Part shown: piece after piece, positions 36,201-44,229 of the stretch
How the letters are laid out: every line of letters begins with the position of its first letter
How positions within the stretch are numbered: the first letter of the stretch is position 1
Origin: Streptomyces sp. NBC_01262
GTDB lineage: Bacteria; Actinomycetota; Actinomycetes; Streptomycetales; Streptomycetaceae
Length of the DNA stretch: 64,000 nucleotides
Direction: 5' to 3'
Assembly (NCBI RefSeq): GCF_036226365.1
Contig: NZ_CP108462.1
Coordinates: forward strand, 1,798,001 to 1,862,000
Notes under the pieces: generated by a model
Databases searched by the model: none
What the model was told of the DNA's origin: nothing
Seen by the model: only the letters and a program-made list of their open reading frames with translations
Position numbers and translations under genes: made by a program

Positions 36201-36533
36201 GGCCGGGTTGATGCGGATGCAGTTGGGCTCGATGACGACGAGTTCGCTTGCCTCGCCCTGATCGCCCTGATCGCCCTGATCGCCCTGATCACCCGGCTGG
36301 TCCTGCATGGCCGTGTTGAGCCGCCACAGGGCCTGGCGCAGGTACTTCCGGGCGGCAGCGGGCTCGGTGTCCGGCCATAACATCTCGGAGATCACTTCAC
36401 GGCTATGGATGCGGTCGCGGTGGATCAGTAAGTAGCAGAACAGCTCAAGGGCCTTGCCCGGCGGAGCAGTCGAGGACCGGCCACTCTGCTGAATCGACAC
36501 GTCGCCGAACAGCCTCACCTGCAATCCATGCAC
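33228..36533 (-). CDS. SARP-type regulator domain fused to eCIS AAA+ ATPase (Pvc15-like)
   Basis: GTG 36533, eight bases after GAGGGA, gives 1101 residues. Residues 1-95 form an OmpR/SARP winged helix (LQVRLFGDVSIQQSG, SREVISEMLWPDTEPAAARK). Residues 100-260 form a bacterial transcriptional activator domain (DVDAFEERYAA ... LRQYERC). After a disordered linker, the ATPase half starts near residue 369 (MSGSGYADSTQHLLAELARL), ends with a AAA+ module, Walker A GPSGTGKT at about 877 and Walker B VLFFDEADALFG at about 931. ATG 35429 with a weak ribosome site could give the ATPase alone. ATPases of this type are conserved in eCIS loci; fusion to a DNA-binding activator is unusual. Confidence 0.85.
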   Translation of the reverse strand: MHGLQVRLFGDVSIQQSGRSSTAPPGKALELFCYLLIHRDRIHSREVISEMLWPDTEPAAARKYLRQALWRLNTAMQDQPGDQGDQGDQGDQGEASELVVIEPNCIRINPAASCWLDVDAFEERYAAVRDTPGHALSDDQAHAVEYALDLYRGDLLATWYHDWCGHEREHLRHAYLAMLDQLMGYCEARGLYAKGVGFGQAVLRHDAAREHTHRQLMRLHYAAGDRTAALRQYERCTSVVDEEFGVRPSADTTVLYEQIRADRAEDILPGNARPVVAGRPTREARNAAGPDDPRGRPDPLPAGAIPVQSARSRSRRETVPADSVRVLSADPSGPGSRAPGKVRNRTRRPAEDNLDEAREDILDEGRDSMSGSGYADSTQHLLAELARLDVLLGRQVGLARRSHGGPADELSALYITDAEVDALLDGTLDTPPADGEAETEAELDRLSAEIAERVAQSVRDGVSLRLVALAGLFGLHPVDVEVVVMCLAPEFDRRYERLYGYLHDDMTRRLPTVGLALDMVCADRAARAAARTRFAPSAPLVRHRLITLTEDAAAPAHSLLGNTIRLDPRVSAFLLEDDATAGQLRPYARIVTPNGTLDDLHFPGEFGASLARLSKHADDGLMVYCQGPYGVGKQSAAAACGRSWSAPLLVVSADLLAERPMEEFAALVALADREARLQGAVMYWENIDVLLGEQARPRLSLLLSMLAAHPAPVFLAGDTAWEPSDPPQGMTFVRLEFPAPGYAERLRLWESALDGLDVTDRSALDLAAVSGKFRLSGGQIQDAAATARNLAHARAPGAPRMTQDDLYAACRLQSNRKLAELAQRITPHYTWDDIVLPADRMEQLREVADQVRYRALVYESWGFERKLANGRGLAVLFAGPSGTGKTMAADVLAHELGLDLYKIDLSTVVSKYIGETEKNLSRVFAEAATSNAVLFFDEADALFGKRSQVRDAHDRYANLETSYLLQRMEQHEGVIVLATNLRKNLDDAFIRRLHVTIDFPVPGVDDRRRIWEQVWPKEAPLDSGLDLGLLARQVDLPGGNIRNIALAGAFLAAADGGVVTMGHLLRATRREYQKMGKILTTGDFGTGITTGKDASYAFPSE
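36254..36289 (-). repeat. four 9-bp tandem repeats in the SARP-ATPase gene
   Basis: CGCCCTGAT is repeated four times without error and encodes (Asp-Gln-Gly) units in the loop between winged helix and activator domain, residues about 82-93. The unit length keeps frame, so slippage would change linker length only. Confidence 0.85.
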
Positions 36534-36741
36534 CAAGAATCTCCCTCGAACGCAGAACGGGTTCACCGCCGAATGATCGATCGGACGCCGATAGGCCGCT
36601 GGACCGGGCGAAGGCTCCACGGCACGCTCGCGCAGGGCCTGCACGGGCCTGCACGGGGCTGGGCGGGGCTGCGGGCCGCACACCGGCTGCCCGTGGATCG
36701 ATCATATGTGCGCCGGTAACTGAGGGTTGTATGCTGCAAAA

Positions 36742-37962
36742 ATGGTGGGGGACAATTATCGCTTCGGGGAGTACGAGCTGGACATGCCTCGGCACCAGCT
36801 CCGCCGGGCCGGTGAGCCGGTCCATGTCGAGCCCCGGGCCCTGGACCTGTTGTGCCACCTGGTCGGGCGACGGGACCGGGTGGTGTCGAAGAACGAGCTG
36901 CTCGACGAGGTGTGGGGGGACCGCTTCGTCAGCGAGGCCGCCCTCACCACGGCCCTGCGGACCGCGCGCCTGGCCGTGGGCGACACCGGAAGCCGACAGC
37001 AACTGATCCGTACCGTGCACCGGCGGGGCTATCAGTTCGTGGCCCCGGTGACAGTGGCCGGGGTCGACTCGCCCGCCGGGTCCGGGCTTGAGTCGGCAAC
37101 AGCCGACGCGCCGGGCGGAGCCGACCGTCAGACGATCCGGTTCTGCCGGGCGGACGACGGCACCCGCATCGCCTATGCCACCGTTGGCTCGGGCCCGCCC
37201 CTGCTCAAGGCGGCCAACTGGATGTCCCACCTCGACCTTGAGTGGACGACCCCGGTGTGGTCGCACTGGCTGCGCGGCCTCGCCCGCAACCGCCAGCTGA
37301 TCCGCTACGACGAGCGGGGTTGCGGCCTCTCGGACTGGGCGGTGCCCGGCTTCACCTTCGAGGACTGGGTCGACGACTTGGAGACCGTGGTCGAGGCCAT
37401 GGGGCTCGACCGCTTCCCTCTGCTCGGGGTGTCTCAGGGTGGTGCCGTGGCGGTGGCCTATGCGGTGCGCCGTCCCGAGCGGGTCAGCCGGCTGGTCCTC
37501 GCCGGGGCCTACGCCCGAGGACGGCAGGTGCGGGCGCGGGACGAGGCCGAGCGCGACGCGGCGGACCTCGACCTGGATCTGGCCCGGGTGGGGTGGATGC
37601 ACCAGGATCCCAGCTTCCTGCGGATCTTCGCCTCCCAGTTCCTGCCCGAGGGCACGCCGCAGGACTGGGAGGAGTTCACCGCTTTCCAGCAGCGGACGAC
37701 CTCGCCGGCCAACGGGGTCCGCTTCCTCGAGGAGTTCGCCCGGATCGACGTGTCCGACATCGCCCACCGGGTGGACTGTCCGACGCTGATCATCCACTCG
37801 CGCGACGACGGGCGGGTGCCGGCCTCGCAGGCCAGCGAACTGGCCGCGCTCATCCCCGACAGCCGGCTGGTGCTGCTCAAGAGCCGTAGTCACCTGCTCA
37901 CCGCGTTCGAACCTGCCTGGGACGAGTTCCTGACCCACATCGACGCCTTCCTGGCCGAGTGA
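36742..37962 (+). CDS. winged-helix DNA-binding domain fused to alpha/beta hydrolase, paralog A
   Basis: Start at ATG 36742 (406 residues); no ribosome site is seen but TATGCT lies six bases upstream, so the transcript may be leaderless. Residues 1-105 are a Trans_reg_C winged helix (YRFGEYELD, SRQQLIRTVHRRGYQFVAP). Residues 135-405 are an alpha/beta hydrolase with Ser in GVSQGGAV (about 229), Asp in HSRDDGRV and His in SRSHLLTA. The pair may act as a ligand-gated activator or an enzyme that binds DNA. It is divergent from the eCIS ATPase and convergent with the FAD monooxygenase. Confidence 0.88.
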   Translation: MVGDNYRFGEYELDMPRHQLRRAGEPVHVEPRALDLLCHLVGRRDRVVSKNELLDEVWGDRFVSEAALTTALRTARLAVGDTGSRQQLIRTVHRRGYQFVAPVTVAGVDSPAGSGLESATADAPGGADRQTIRFCRADDGTRIAYATVGSGPPLLKAANWMSHLDLEWTTPVWSHWLRGLARNRQLIRYDERGCGLSDWAVPGFTFEDWVDDLETVVEAMGLDRFPLLGVSQGGAVAVAYAVRRPERVSRLVLAGAYARGRQVRARDEAERDAADLDLDLARVGWMHQDPSFLRIFASQFLPEGTPQDWEEFTAFQQRTTSPANGVRFLEEFARIDVSDIAHRVDCPTLIIHSRDDGRVPASQASELAALIPDSRLVLLKSRSHLLTAFEPAWDEFLTHIDAFLAE

Positions 37963-38000
37963 CCTCAGCCGCCGACAACCGGCGGCCAACTGGTTCCGCG

Positions 38001-39368
38001 TCATGCGGCCGGCTGCCTGCGGGGCGAGGGGCCGGCGGGCGTCTCGCACCCCGCCGGGGAGCGGCGGGCGGCCAGCAGCACCCGCATCGCCATGGCCGGG
38101 GTCATCAGTGACTCCGGCCGGGCCAGCAGGTTCTGCACCCGCAGCGTCTGGCGGGCCACCGGGACAGAGGTGTGACAGGCCCGGAACACCTTGTCGAGGT
38201 AGCGGCTGACGAAGTCGGTGCCCGGCGGCTTGGGTCCGCTTGTGCGCGGGTCGGCGAAGTCGGCCCCGGCTGCGATCTTCCACGGCACGTCGACCGCCTT
38301 TGCGGCCTGCCGGTAGAAGTCGCGCGCCAGCGCCGGGGAGGCGGGGCCGTGGCGTTGGAGGGCTCGGCCGAGGGCCCGGGCCTGCAGGGCCGCCGACGGC
38401 ATCCCCTGCCAGTGGACGGGGTTGAGGCTGCAGATGGCGTCCCCCAGGACCAGGAACCCCGGCGGGGTCCGTTCCAGCCGCTCCACGTGGCGGCGCTGAC
38501 TGGTGGGCACCCGCTGGCTCAGGACCGGTGTCAGGGCCTCGGCCCGGGCGAGGACGTCGGCGATCACGGGAGACGGCAGGGAGCGGGTGAAGTCCTCGTA
38601 CTCGGCCGGTTCGGTCGGGGGCACATCACCGTGGAACGAGCCCACGGTGACGATCCACCGATCGCCCTCCACCGGCACCATCATGCCCATGCGGTGGCCG
38701 CGGGCCGGGCTGTCGACCACGACGGCGAGGGTGCCGTCGAGATCGTCCGGCCGCCGCCGCACGATCCGGGTCCCGTAGGCCATGTCGATGCGGAGGGCCG
38801 AGACCTCGGGTGGTGGGAATCCCTCTTTGGTCAGCTGGTCGAGGAAGCGGGTGTTGCGGCCGGAGCAGTCGACCACGAGGTCGGCCCGGTGCTCGGTTCC
38901 GTCGACCCGGACACCGGCCACTCGGCCGCCTTCCAGGATCAAGCGGTCCACCGCCGCCTCGTCGGTGACGGACACGTTGGACCGTTGCCGCAGGAGCCGC
39001 TCGCGGACCGTGCCCTCCAGCAGGGGCCGGCTCATCGACATCGCGAGGAACCCGAGGTCGGACCGCGCCCGGAAGGCGCCCGCCTGGTGCCACACCAGGT
39101 CCTTGGCGTCGAGAGGGACCGCGCCTGCCTCCGCCAACTCGTCGACGAGACCGGGGAACCAGCCGTCCAGCAGTCGCTGGCCGACAGCCAGCAGTACGTG
39201 GGCGTGACGTCCCTGGGGAACGCTTCTGCGGGTGACCGCGTCCTGCGGCAGGCGGTCCCGCTCCAGCACCGTCACCCGATCGACGTGGTCACTCAGGACC
39301 CGTGCGGTCACCAGACCCGCCATGCCCGCTCCGATGACTACGGCGGTGGTGCCGTTACGCTCCCTCAT
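38001..39368 (-). CDS. FAD-dependent monooxygenase/oxidoreductase
   Basis: 455 residues from ATG 39368. The N-terminal Rossmann motif is VVIGAGMAGLVTARVLSDH, followed by ERDRLP. DLVVDCSGR lies in the middle, and the second FAD motif is FLVLGDAICSLNPVHWQGM. This is the group A flavoprotein monooxygenase/geranylgeranyl-reductase-like fold; the usual GQGM is changed to WQGM. There is no signal peptide. Phased TCAG repeats lie 82-114 bases upstream, like those before the secreted protein and the ligase, so it belongs to the same predicted regulon. The substrate cannot be told. Confidence 0.88.
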   Translation of the reverse strand: MRERNGTTAVVIGAGMAGLVTARVLSDHVDRVTVLERDRLPQDAVTRRSVPQGRHAHVLLAVGQRLLDGWFPGLVDELAEAGAVPLDAKDLVWHQAGAFRARSDLGFLAMSMSRPLLEGTVRERLLRQRSNVSVTDEAAVDRLILEGGRVAGVRVDGTEHRADLVVDCSGRNTRFLDQLTKEGFPPPEVSALRIDMAYGTRIVRRRPDDLDGTLAVVVDSPARGHRMGMMVPVEGDRWIVTVGSFHGDVPPTEPAEYEDFTRSLPSPVIADVLARAEALTPVLSQRVPTSQRRHVERLERTPPGFLVLGDAICSLNPVHWQGMPSAALQARALGRALQRHGPASPALARDFYRQAAKAVDVPWKIAAGADFADPRTSGPKPPGTDFVSRYLDKVFRACHTSVPVARQTLRVQNLLARPESLMTPAMAMRVLLAARRSPAGCETPAGPSPRRQPAA

Positions 39369-39456
39369 CTCTCATCCCTCTGGTTCGAACCCGGGCCGAG
39401 GCGGCCCGGGGCCATTCGAGCATCGGGCCTGTCGCCAATCACCGCTTGGTGGAAAT

Positions 39457-39482
39457 CTGAGGCTTTCCTGAGGACGAGCTGA
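39457..39482 (-). promoter_or_regulatory. three 11-bp-phased TCAG repeats before the FAD monooxygenase
   Basis: CTGA on the plus strand at 39457, 39468 and 39479, exactly 11 bases apart; on the minus strand they read CCCTCAGCTCGTC, CTCAGGAAAGC and CTCAGATTTCC. Direct repeats at helical phase are the typical binding pattern of SARP and OmpR-type winged-helix proteins. Confidence 0.7.
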
Positions 39483-39783
39483 GGGCAGCCGGAAGCCGGC
39501 CCATAGCAGGCCCGAAAGCCACCGTGGAGCGATCACGAGGTCGGGCCCGGGAGCGGCCCGCACTTCCGGCATGCGGCCGGGGCGAACAGGGGTCGATGTC
39601 GGCGACATTCACATGTACGCCGACAGACAGGCGACGGCATGTGGGCGTGCACCGGCATCATCCCACCAGCTACGTCAGCCGCGACGACCACGGCGACCGG
39701 CCCGAGCCGACCCGGGTCAACCACCTGAACGCCTTGACGGGAACCGCTTCGCCGACCCGGCCCGCGGGCCGAGCGTGGCACCC

Positions 39784-39816
39784 TCAGCCCGCCCTCAGGG
39801 AAGCCTCAGACCTCCG
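39784..39816 (+). promoter_or_regulatory. three 11-bp-phased TCAG repeats before the secreted protein
   Basis: TCAG at 39784, 39795 and 39806, with spacer sequences close to those of the divergent site (CCCTCAGCCCGCC, CTCAGGGAAGC, CTCAGACCTCC). The site lies 120-155 bases before ATG 39938. Confidence 0.7.
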
Positions 39817-39937
39817 CCAAGTCTTGGCCTGGTGGCAGCCCGATGCTTGAGCGGTGCCGGTAGAGGAGCAGTCGCAAAGACACCGCCTCAGCCCGGCCTT
39901 CACCTCAAACGTAGGACACGAGAGAGAAGGACAGACG

Positions 39938-40402
39938 ATGCGAGTCGACAACACCAGGACGTCCGGCCCGGCCCGGACCCGGCGGGGGCTGGCGCTGCTG
40001 ATCGCGACGGGGGCCGGACTGGGCTCCCTGCTGCTGGGAACGATTCCCGCGCACGCCAACGACACCACCAAGTACGTCTCGGCGGACGGCCAGACGGTCA
40101 CGTTCGCCACGAGTGACAGCAGCCGGGGCGTCAGCGGAAGCGTCACGTTCGTGGTGACCGCGGACGGCAACTGGTCGATCACAGGAAGCGGGCACAACTC
40201 GCACCTCCTCGTCCGCACGTTCCACTGGACCTGCGACCTGTCGTGGGACGCGGCGACCGTCTCCCACGCGACCGGGGACAAGTCCGTGCCCGGCAAGAAG
40301 ACCCGCACCATCAGCTCGGCGGCGTACGACCCTGACGTCCAGGCGGACTTCGCCGACATCGCCGATCACGGGACGGCCGACTGCGACATCGTCATCGGCT
40401 AG
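39938..40402 (+). CDS. small secreted protein, family unknown
   Basis: Start at ATG 39938 behind GAAGGA, 154 residues. Residues 1-36 form a signal peptide (RRGLALLIATGAGLGSLLLG, then cleavage near PAHA-ND). The mature part of about 118 residues is beta-rich (TVTFATSDSSRGVSGSVTFV) with two cysteines (TCDLSWD and ADCDIVIG) that could form a disulphide. A truncated copy lies at 5238-5680. Phased repeats upstream suggest control by a winged-helix activator. Function unknown. Confidence 0.85.
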   Translation: MRVDNTRTSGPARTRRGLALLIATGAGLGSLLLGTIPAHANDTTKYVSADGQTVTFATSDSSRGVSGSVTFVVTADGNWSITGSGHNSHLLVRTFHWTCDLSWDAATVSHATGDKSVPGKKTRTISSAAYDPDVQADFADIADHGTADCDIVIG

Positions 40403-40776
40403 CCGAGGGGGTTCCGTCAACCCGCTGGGAACTGCGGGAACGTTGATCGCGGCACACGCGCTCCAACGGTCCTGCGGAACTGTTCGCGCAGGCCGGCGCG
40501 ACCGGCCCGGAAAGGCCGCCGCCGCCGACCATGACGGCAAGGGCTTTCCGGCATGACGGAGGCCTGACAAAAGACCGCTGAAGATCCTCTTGAAGGGCCG
40601 TCCGGCCGAAGGCCGGGCGGCCCTTCGCCACGAAGGCGTGTCCTTCGCGCGGCGCCGCCGTGGTGCGACTTCCCGGAGCGGGTATCGGGTGTCGGGTGTC
40701 GGCGCAGGTGGCCTCGAAGCCGGTTCGGGGACCGGTGCGCAGCGTCCCGCCGTCGAGCGCGTCCCGCCCTGCCGGG
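40403..40776. other. 374-bp gap with terminator
   Basis: It contains one strong hairpin (40595-40623) and otherwise nothing I can support. The plus-strand open frames here have no family match by eye. Confidence 0.5.
40595..40623. terminator. bidirectional hairpin terminator
   Basis: GGGCCGTCCGGCC, loop GAA, then GGCCGGGCGGCCC: a 13-bp stem with one mismatch. It is located between the convergent secreted-protein and winged-helix/hydrolase genes, where a terminator is expected. Confidence 0.75.
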
Positions 40777-41988
40777 CTACTCGGCGAGGAAGTTGTAGAG
40801 GTGGGAGAGGAAGGTGGGCCAGGCGGGGTCTGCGGCGGTGAACAGGTGGTTGCGGCTTTCGAGGAGGACCAGTCGGCTGTCGGGGATGAGAGTGGCCAGT
40901 TCCAGGGCCTGTGCGACGGGCACTCGCGCATCGTCACGGGCGTGGATGATCAGCGTGGGGCAGGCCACCTGATGGGCGATGCCGGAGACGTCGATGCGGA
41001 CGAACTCCTCCAGGAAGCGGAGACCGTTGGAGGGTGAGGTCGTCTGGCGTTGGTAGGCGGCGAACGCGTCCCATTCCGCGGGGGTGGCGTCGGCGAGGAA
41101 CTGGGCGGCGAAGAAGCGCAGAAAGCTGCTGTCCTGGGAGCGCCATCCGGCGCGGGCGATGTTCAGGTCGACGTCCGCGGCATCGCGCTCGGCGTCGTCG
41201 GCGGCTCGGATCTGCCGTCCGCGGGCGTAGGCCGCGGTGAGGATCAGCCGGCTGACCCGCTCGGGATGGCGCGCGGCGTATGCGACCGCCACCGCGCCGC
41301 CCTGTGACACTCCGAGCAGGGGGAAGCGGTCGAGGCCGGCGGCGTTGACCACGGAGTCGAGGTCGTCGACCAGGTCGTCGAGGGCGAAACTGGGCACGGT
41401 CCATTCGGAGAGGCCGCAGCCCCGCTCGTCGTAGCGGATGAGCTGCCGGTTGCGGGTGAGGCCGTCGAACCAGTGTGCCCACATCGGGGTGGTCCGGTCG
41501 AGGTCGAGGTGGGTCAGCCAGTTGGCGGTCTTCACCAGAGGCGGGCCTTCGCCTGTGGTGGCGTAGGCGATGCGGGTGCCGTCGGCGGACCGGCAGAACC
41601 GGATGACCTCGTGGTCCGCGTCTGCCGCTGCCGAAACGGCGGGGACGGCGGGCGGAGCGGAGGAGGCCACTGTCGTGCGGGCGACGAACTGATAGCCGCG
41701 CCGGTGCACCGTGCGAATGAACCGCTGCCGGGTGCCACTGTCACCGATTGCGAGGCGGGCGGTGCGTAACCCGGTGGCGAGCGCGGCGTCGCTGACCGTG
41801 CGGCCGTGCCACACCGTGTCGAGAAGCTCGTCCTTGGGCACGACGCGGTCGCGGTGCTCGACGAGGTGGCAGAGCAGATCCACGACTTGAGGTTCGATGT
41901 GGATCTGCTGTCCGTCGTGACTGAGCCGACGACGATTCGTGTCCAACTCGTACTGCTCGAAGTGGTAAATCGCGTCGCCCACAGCCAT
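40777..41988 (-). CDS. winged-helix DNA-binding domain fused to alpha/beta hydrolase, paralog B
   Basis: 403 residues from ATG 41988. No ribosome site is seen; TATACA lies close upstream, again suggesting a leaderless message. The winged helix (YHFEQYELDTNRRRLS, RRGYQFVARTTV) and hydrolase (GVSQGGAVAVAYAARHPERV, HARDDARVP, ESRNHLFTA) keep all catalytic residues. It is highly similar to paralog A along its whole length and to the relic at 3157-3737. It sits between the secreted-protein and acyl-CoA-ligase genes, both of which have phased TCAG repeats. Confidence 0.88.
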   Translation of the reverse strand: MAVGDAIYHFEQYELDTNRRRLSHDGQQIHIEPQVVDLLCHLVEHRDRVVPKDELLDTVWHGRTVSDAALATGLRTARLAIGDSGTRQRFIRTVHRRGYQFVARTTVASSAPPAVPAVSAAADADHEVIRFCRSADGTRIAYATTGEGPPLVKTANWLTHLDLDRTTPMWAHWFDGLTRNRQLIRYDERGCGLSEWTVPSFALDDLVDDLDSVVNAAGLDRFPLLGVSQGGAVAVAYAARHPERVSRLILTAAYARGRQIRAADDAERDAADVDLNIARAGWRSQDSSFLRFFAAQFLADATPAEWDAFAAYQRQTTSPSNGLRFLEEFVRIDVSGIAHQVACPTLIIHARDDARVPVAQALELATLIPDSRLVLLESRNHLFTAADPAWPTFLSHLYNFLAE

Positions 41989-42232
41989 GACTGTATAACG
42001 TTTGTTCGATCCTGCGGGAGTCGAAGGCCGACCACGATGCTGTTCGGCAGATGAGTGTGCCGGCGCGGTTGACTCGGCCGGCGGCCGGGAACCCAGGGGC
42101 CCGGCTGCCGGGATCCGCGACGACTCGTCAACGTGCCCGCGACCGCGACCACCCGGGCTCAGCAGCCGCGGACTTCCGGCCAATAACCCGTATCCCCGAC
42201 GGACTTGTTCCGGACAGGCTCCCCGCGCGGCG

Positions 42233-43813
42233 TCAGGGGCGTGCCGGCTCGCGCTCCCGTAGTTGACGTCGCAGAATCTTGCCGGAGGCGGCCTTCGGCA
42301 CCGCCTCGATGAACTCGACCCGGCGAATCTTCTTGTACGGGGCGACCTGGCCCTCGACGTGGGCCATCACCTCGTCGGCCGTGATCGACGCCCCGGGCGC
42401 CGATACCACGAACGCCTTGGGTACCTCGTTGCTCTCCTCGTCGTTGACGCCGATCACCGCCGCGTCGGCGATGCCGGGGTGGTTGAGCAGGATTGCTTCG
42501 AGTTCGGCCGGCGCCACCTGGTAGCCCTTGTACTTGATGAGTTCCTTGACCCGGTCGACGATGAACCAGTTCCCGACCTCGTCGACCCGGCCGATGTCAC
42601 CGGTGTGCAGCCAGCCGTCGGCGTCGACCGTCGCGTCGGTGTCCTCCGGGCGGCCGAAGTAGCCCTTCATCACCTGCGGTCCCCGGACCCACACCTCGCC
42701 CGGGTCACCGGCCGCCACGTCGAGCCCGGTGACCGGATCGACCAGCCGCGCCTGCGTCGACGGGAGCAGGTGTCCCACGCACGCGACGGGCTCGTCTCGG
42801 TTGCCGTCGGCGTGAAGGTGCGAGGCAGGGGACAGCTCGGTCATGCCGTACGCCTGCCCGATCTCCACACCCAGCCGGTCGGCCACCGCCGCCTGAACCC
42901 CGGCGTCGAGCGGCGCCGCGGCACAGATGACGCGCCGCAGCTGCGACAGGTCCAGGTTTCCGACCGCGGGGTGCTTGGCCAGTATCAGCATCACCGGCGG
43001 GGCGACGTACGCGTGGGTGATCCGGTCGCGCTCCAGGCTGGTCAGGAACGCGTCGAGATCGAACCGCGAGTGCACGTACACAGTCGCACCGCGGTGCAGC
43101 GCGTTGTTGACGAGTGCTGTCAGCCCGAAAATGTGGAAGAAGGGCAGGATCGCGATGACGCGGTCGTTCTCGCCGATCCGATGCAGACCGTTCATCTGTT
43201 CGAGATTGGTGCACAGGTTGCGGTGGGTCAGCATCACGCCCTTGGGAACGCCCGTGGTGCCGCTCGAATAGGGCAGCACGGCGACGTCCACGGCCGGATC
43301 GGTCTCGAACGCCGGCACGTCGCCGTCGCTGAGCAACCCCAGCACCGAACGGTGGCCGTCGGCCGTGTCACAGACCAGGATCTCGATGTCCCGGCCGGTT
43401 TGCCGCCGGACCAACTCGACCGCGGCCCGCGCGGTCTCGATGAGCGCCGACACACTCACCATCAGCCGGGCCTCGGCGTCGATCAGCTGCTTGGCCATCT
43501 CGGCCGGCAAGGCCAGCGGCGACAGCGTGGTCACCGTCCCGCCCGCGGTGGTGGTGGCGTAGAGGACCACGGGGAACAGGATCGTGTTCGGCGAGTGCAG
43601 CGCGACCACGTCGCCCTTGCCGATGCCCTCGGCGGCAAGTCCCGCCGCGAGTTGGCGGACCAGCGCGGCCAACTCGCCGTAGGTGAGTGTCCGTCCGCTG
43701 GACACGTCCACCATGGCCGGCAGCGTTCCGCGCCGCGCGGCATCGCCAAGCACCCATTCATGGACGGGAAGATCGACGACGGCGACATCCGGGTACTTGC
43801 TGTTGTAGATCAT
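42233..43813 (-). CDS. 4-coumarate-CoA-ligase-like acyl-CoA synthetase
   Basis: Start at ATG 43813 with CGGAGA upstream, 526 residues. It shows the AMP-binding P-loop SSGTTGVPKGVMLTHRN, YGMTELSPAS, GWLHTGDIG and the C-terminal PKAASGKILRR with the catalytic Lys. The family activates aryl or fatty acids to CoA thioesters through an acyl-adenylate. No partner carrier protein or synthase is nearby, so the substrate is open. Phased TCAG repeats lie 249-275 bases upstream. A C-terminal relic of a close copy is at 2905-3150. Confidence 0.92.
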   Translation of the reverse strand: MIYNSKYPDVAVVDLPVHEWVLGDAARRGTLPAMVDVSSGRTLTYGELAALVRQLAAGLAAEGIGKGDVVALHSPNTILFPVVLYATTTAGGTVTTLSPLALPAEMAKQLIDAEARLMVSVSALIETARAAVELVRRQTGRDIEILVCDTADGHRSVLGLLSDGDVPAFETDPAVDVAVLPYSSGTTGVPKGVMLTHRNLCTNLEQMNGLHRIGENDRVIAILPFFHIFGLTALVNNALHRGATVYVHSRFDLDAFLTSLERDRITHAYVAPPVMLILAKHPAVGNLDLSQLRRVICAAAPLDAGVQAAVADRLGVEIGQAYGMTELSPASHLHADGNRDEPVACVGHLLPSTQARLVDPVTGLDVAAGDPGEVWVRGPQVMKGYFGRPEDTDATVDADGWLHTGDIGRVDEVGNWFIVDRVKELIKYKGYQVAPAELEAILLNHPGIADAAVIGVNDEESNEVPKAFVVSAPGASITADEVMAHVEGQVAPYKKIRRVEFIEAVPKAASGKILRRQLREREPARP

Positions 43814-44229
43814 CAGATCTCCGTTTCTGGGTTTGCTGCGTTGATCAGAACGTGAAGCCGTCACGAGGGTCGGCGGTGAGGCTGGGGACGGCGGCCGCAA
43901 TCGGGCCCACCCGATGCAGGCGGTGTACCCGAGCTGCACGACGGCCGCCGCGGTCGCCACCTCACTTGCACGCCTCCCGCCGATCTCTCTCATCGTTCGG
44001 TCTGCTCGCCTTGGACCTTCGAATCATCGGACCGACGCCGCCCCGAATACTTGGCGAAGGTCTGAGGCTTGTCTGACGAAAATCTGAGGCTGGTCCCAGA
44101 GGCCTCCGACAATCCCGTTCGACGCGGTCACGCGGTGCCGCGGTGCTCGACGCGTGCTTCGGCGTTCCGGGTCCCGCCAGCTGGAGCACCCGGTGCTCAG
44201 TTCGTTCACGGAGTGCCAACTACCGGCGC
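43814..44229. other. upstream region of the ligase gene
   Basis: About 415 bases without a supported gene. It includes the phased repeats at 44062-44087. The leader between repeats and ligase start is long. Confidence 0.5.
44062..44087 (-). promoter_or_regulatory. three 11-bp-phased TCAG repeats before the acyl-CoA ligase
   Basis: CTGA at 44062, 44073 and 44084, again exactly 11 bases apart. On the minus strand they read CCTCAGATTTTCG, TCAGACAAGCC and TCAGACCTTCGCCAAG. The tail after the last repeat (CCTTCGCCAAGT) is close to the tail of the site at 39806 (CCTCCGCCAAGT). Confidence 0.7.

Larger units (their letters stand above)
39369..39937. other. 569-bp divergent regulatory region
   Basis: No gene is supported. 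It holds two sets of phased TCAG repeats, one facing each neighbour (39457-39482 and 39784-39816), about 300 bases apart. It serves both the FAD monooxygenase (left, minus) and the secreted protein (right, plus). Confidence 0.6.

Noticed and set aside
34731..36380. 549-codon plus-strand open frame
   Set aside because: Shadow of the SARP-ATPase gene, whose Walker motifs and winged helix are clear.
36445..38283. 612-codon minus-strand open frame over the winged-helix/hydrolase gene
   Set aside because: Overlaps three better-supported genes. The plus-strand hydrolase keeps its catalytic residues and the antisense translation shows no family.
42233..43813. Adenylation domain of a peptide synthetase
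   Set aside because: Stand-alone size, no carrier or condensation domain, and 4-coumarate-CoA-ligase-type motifs.
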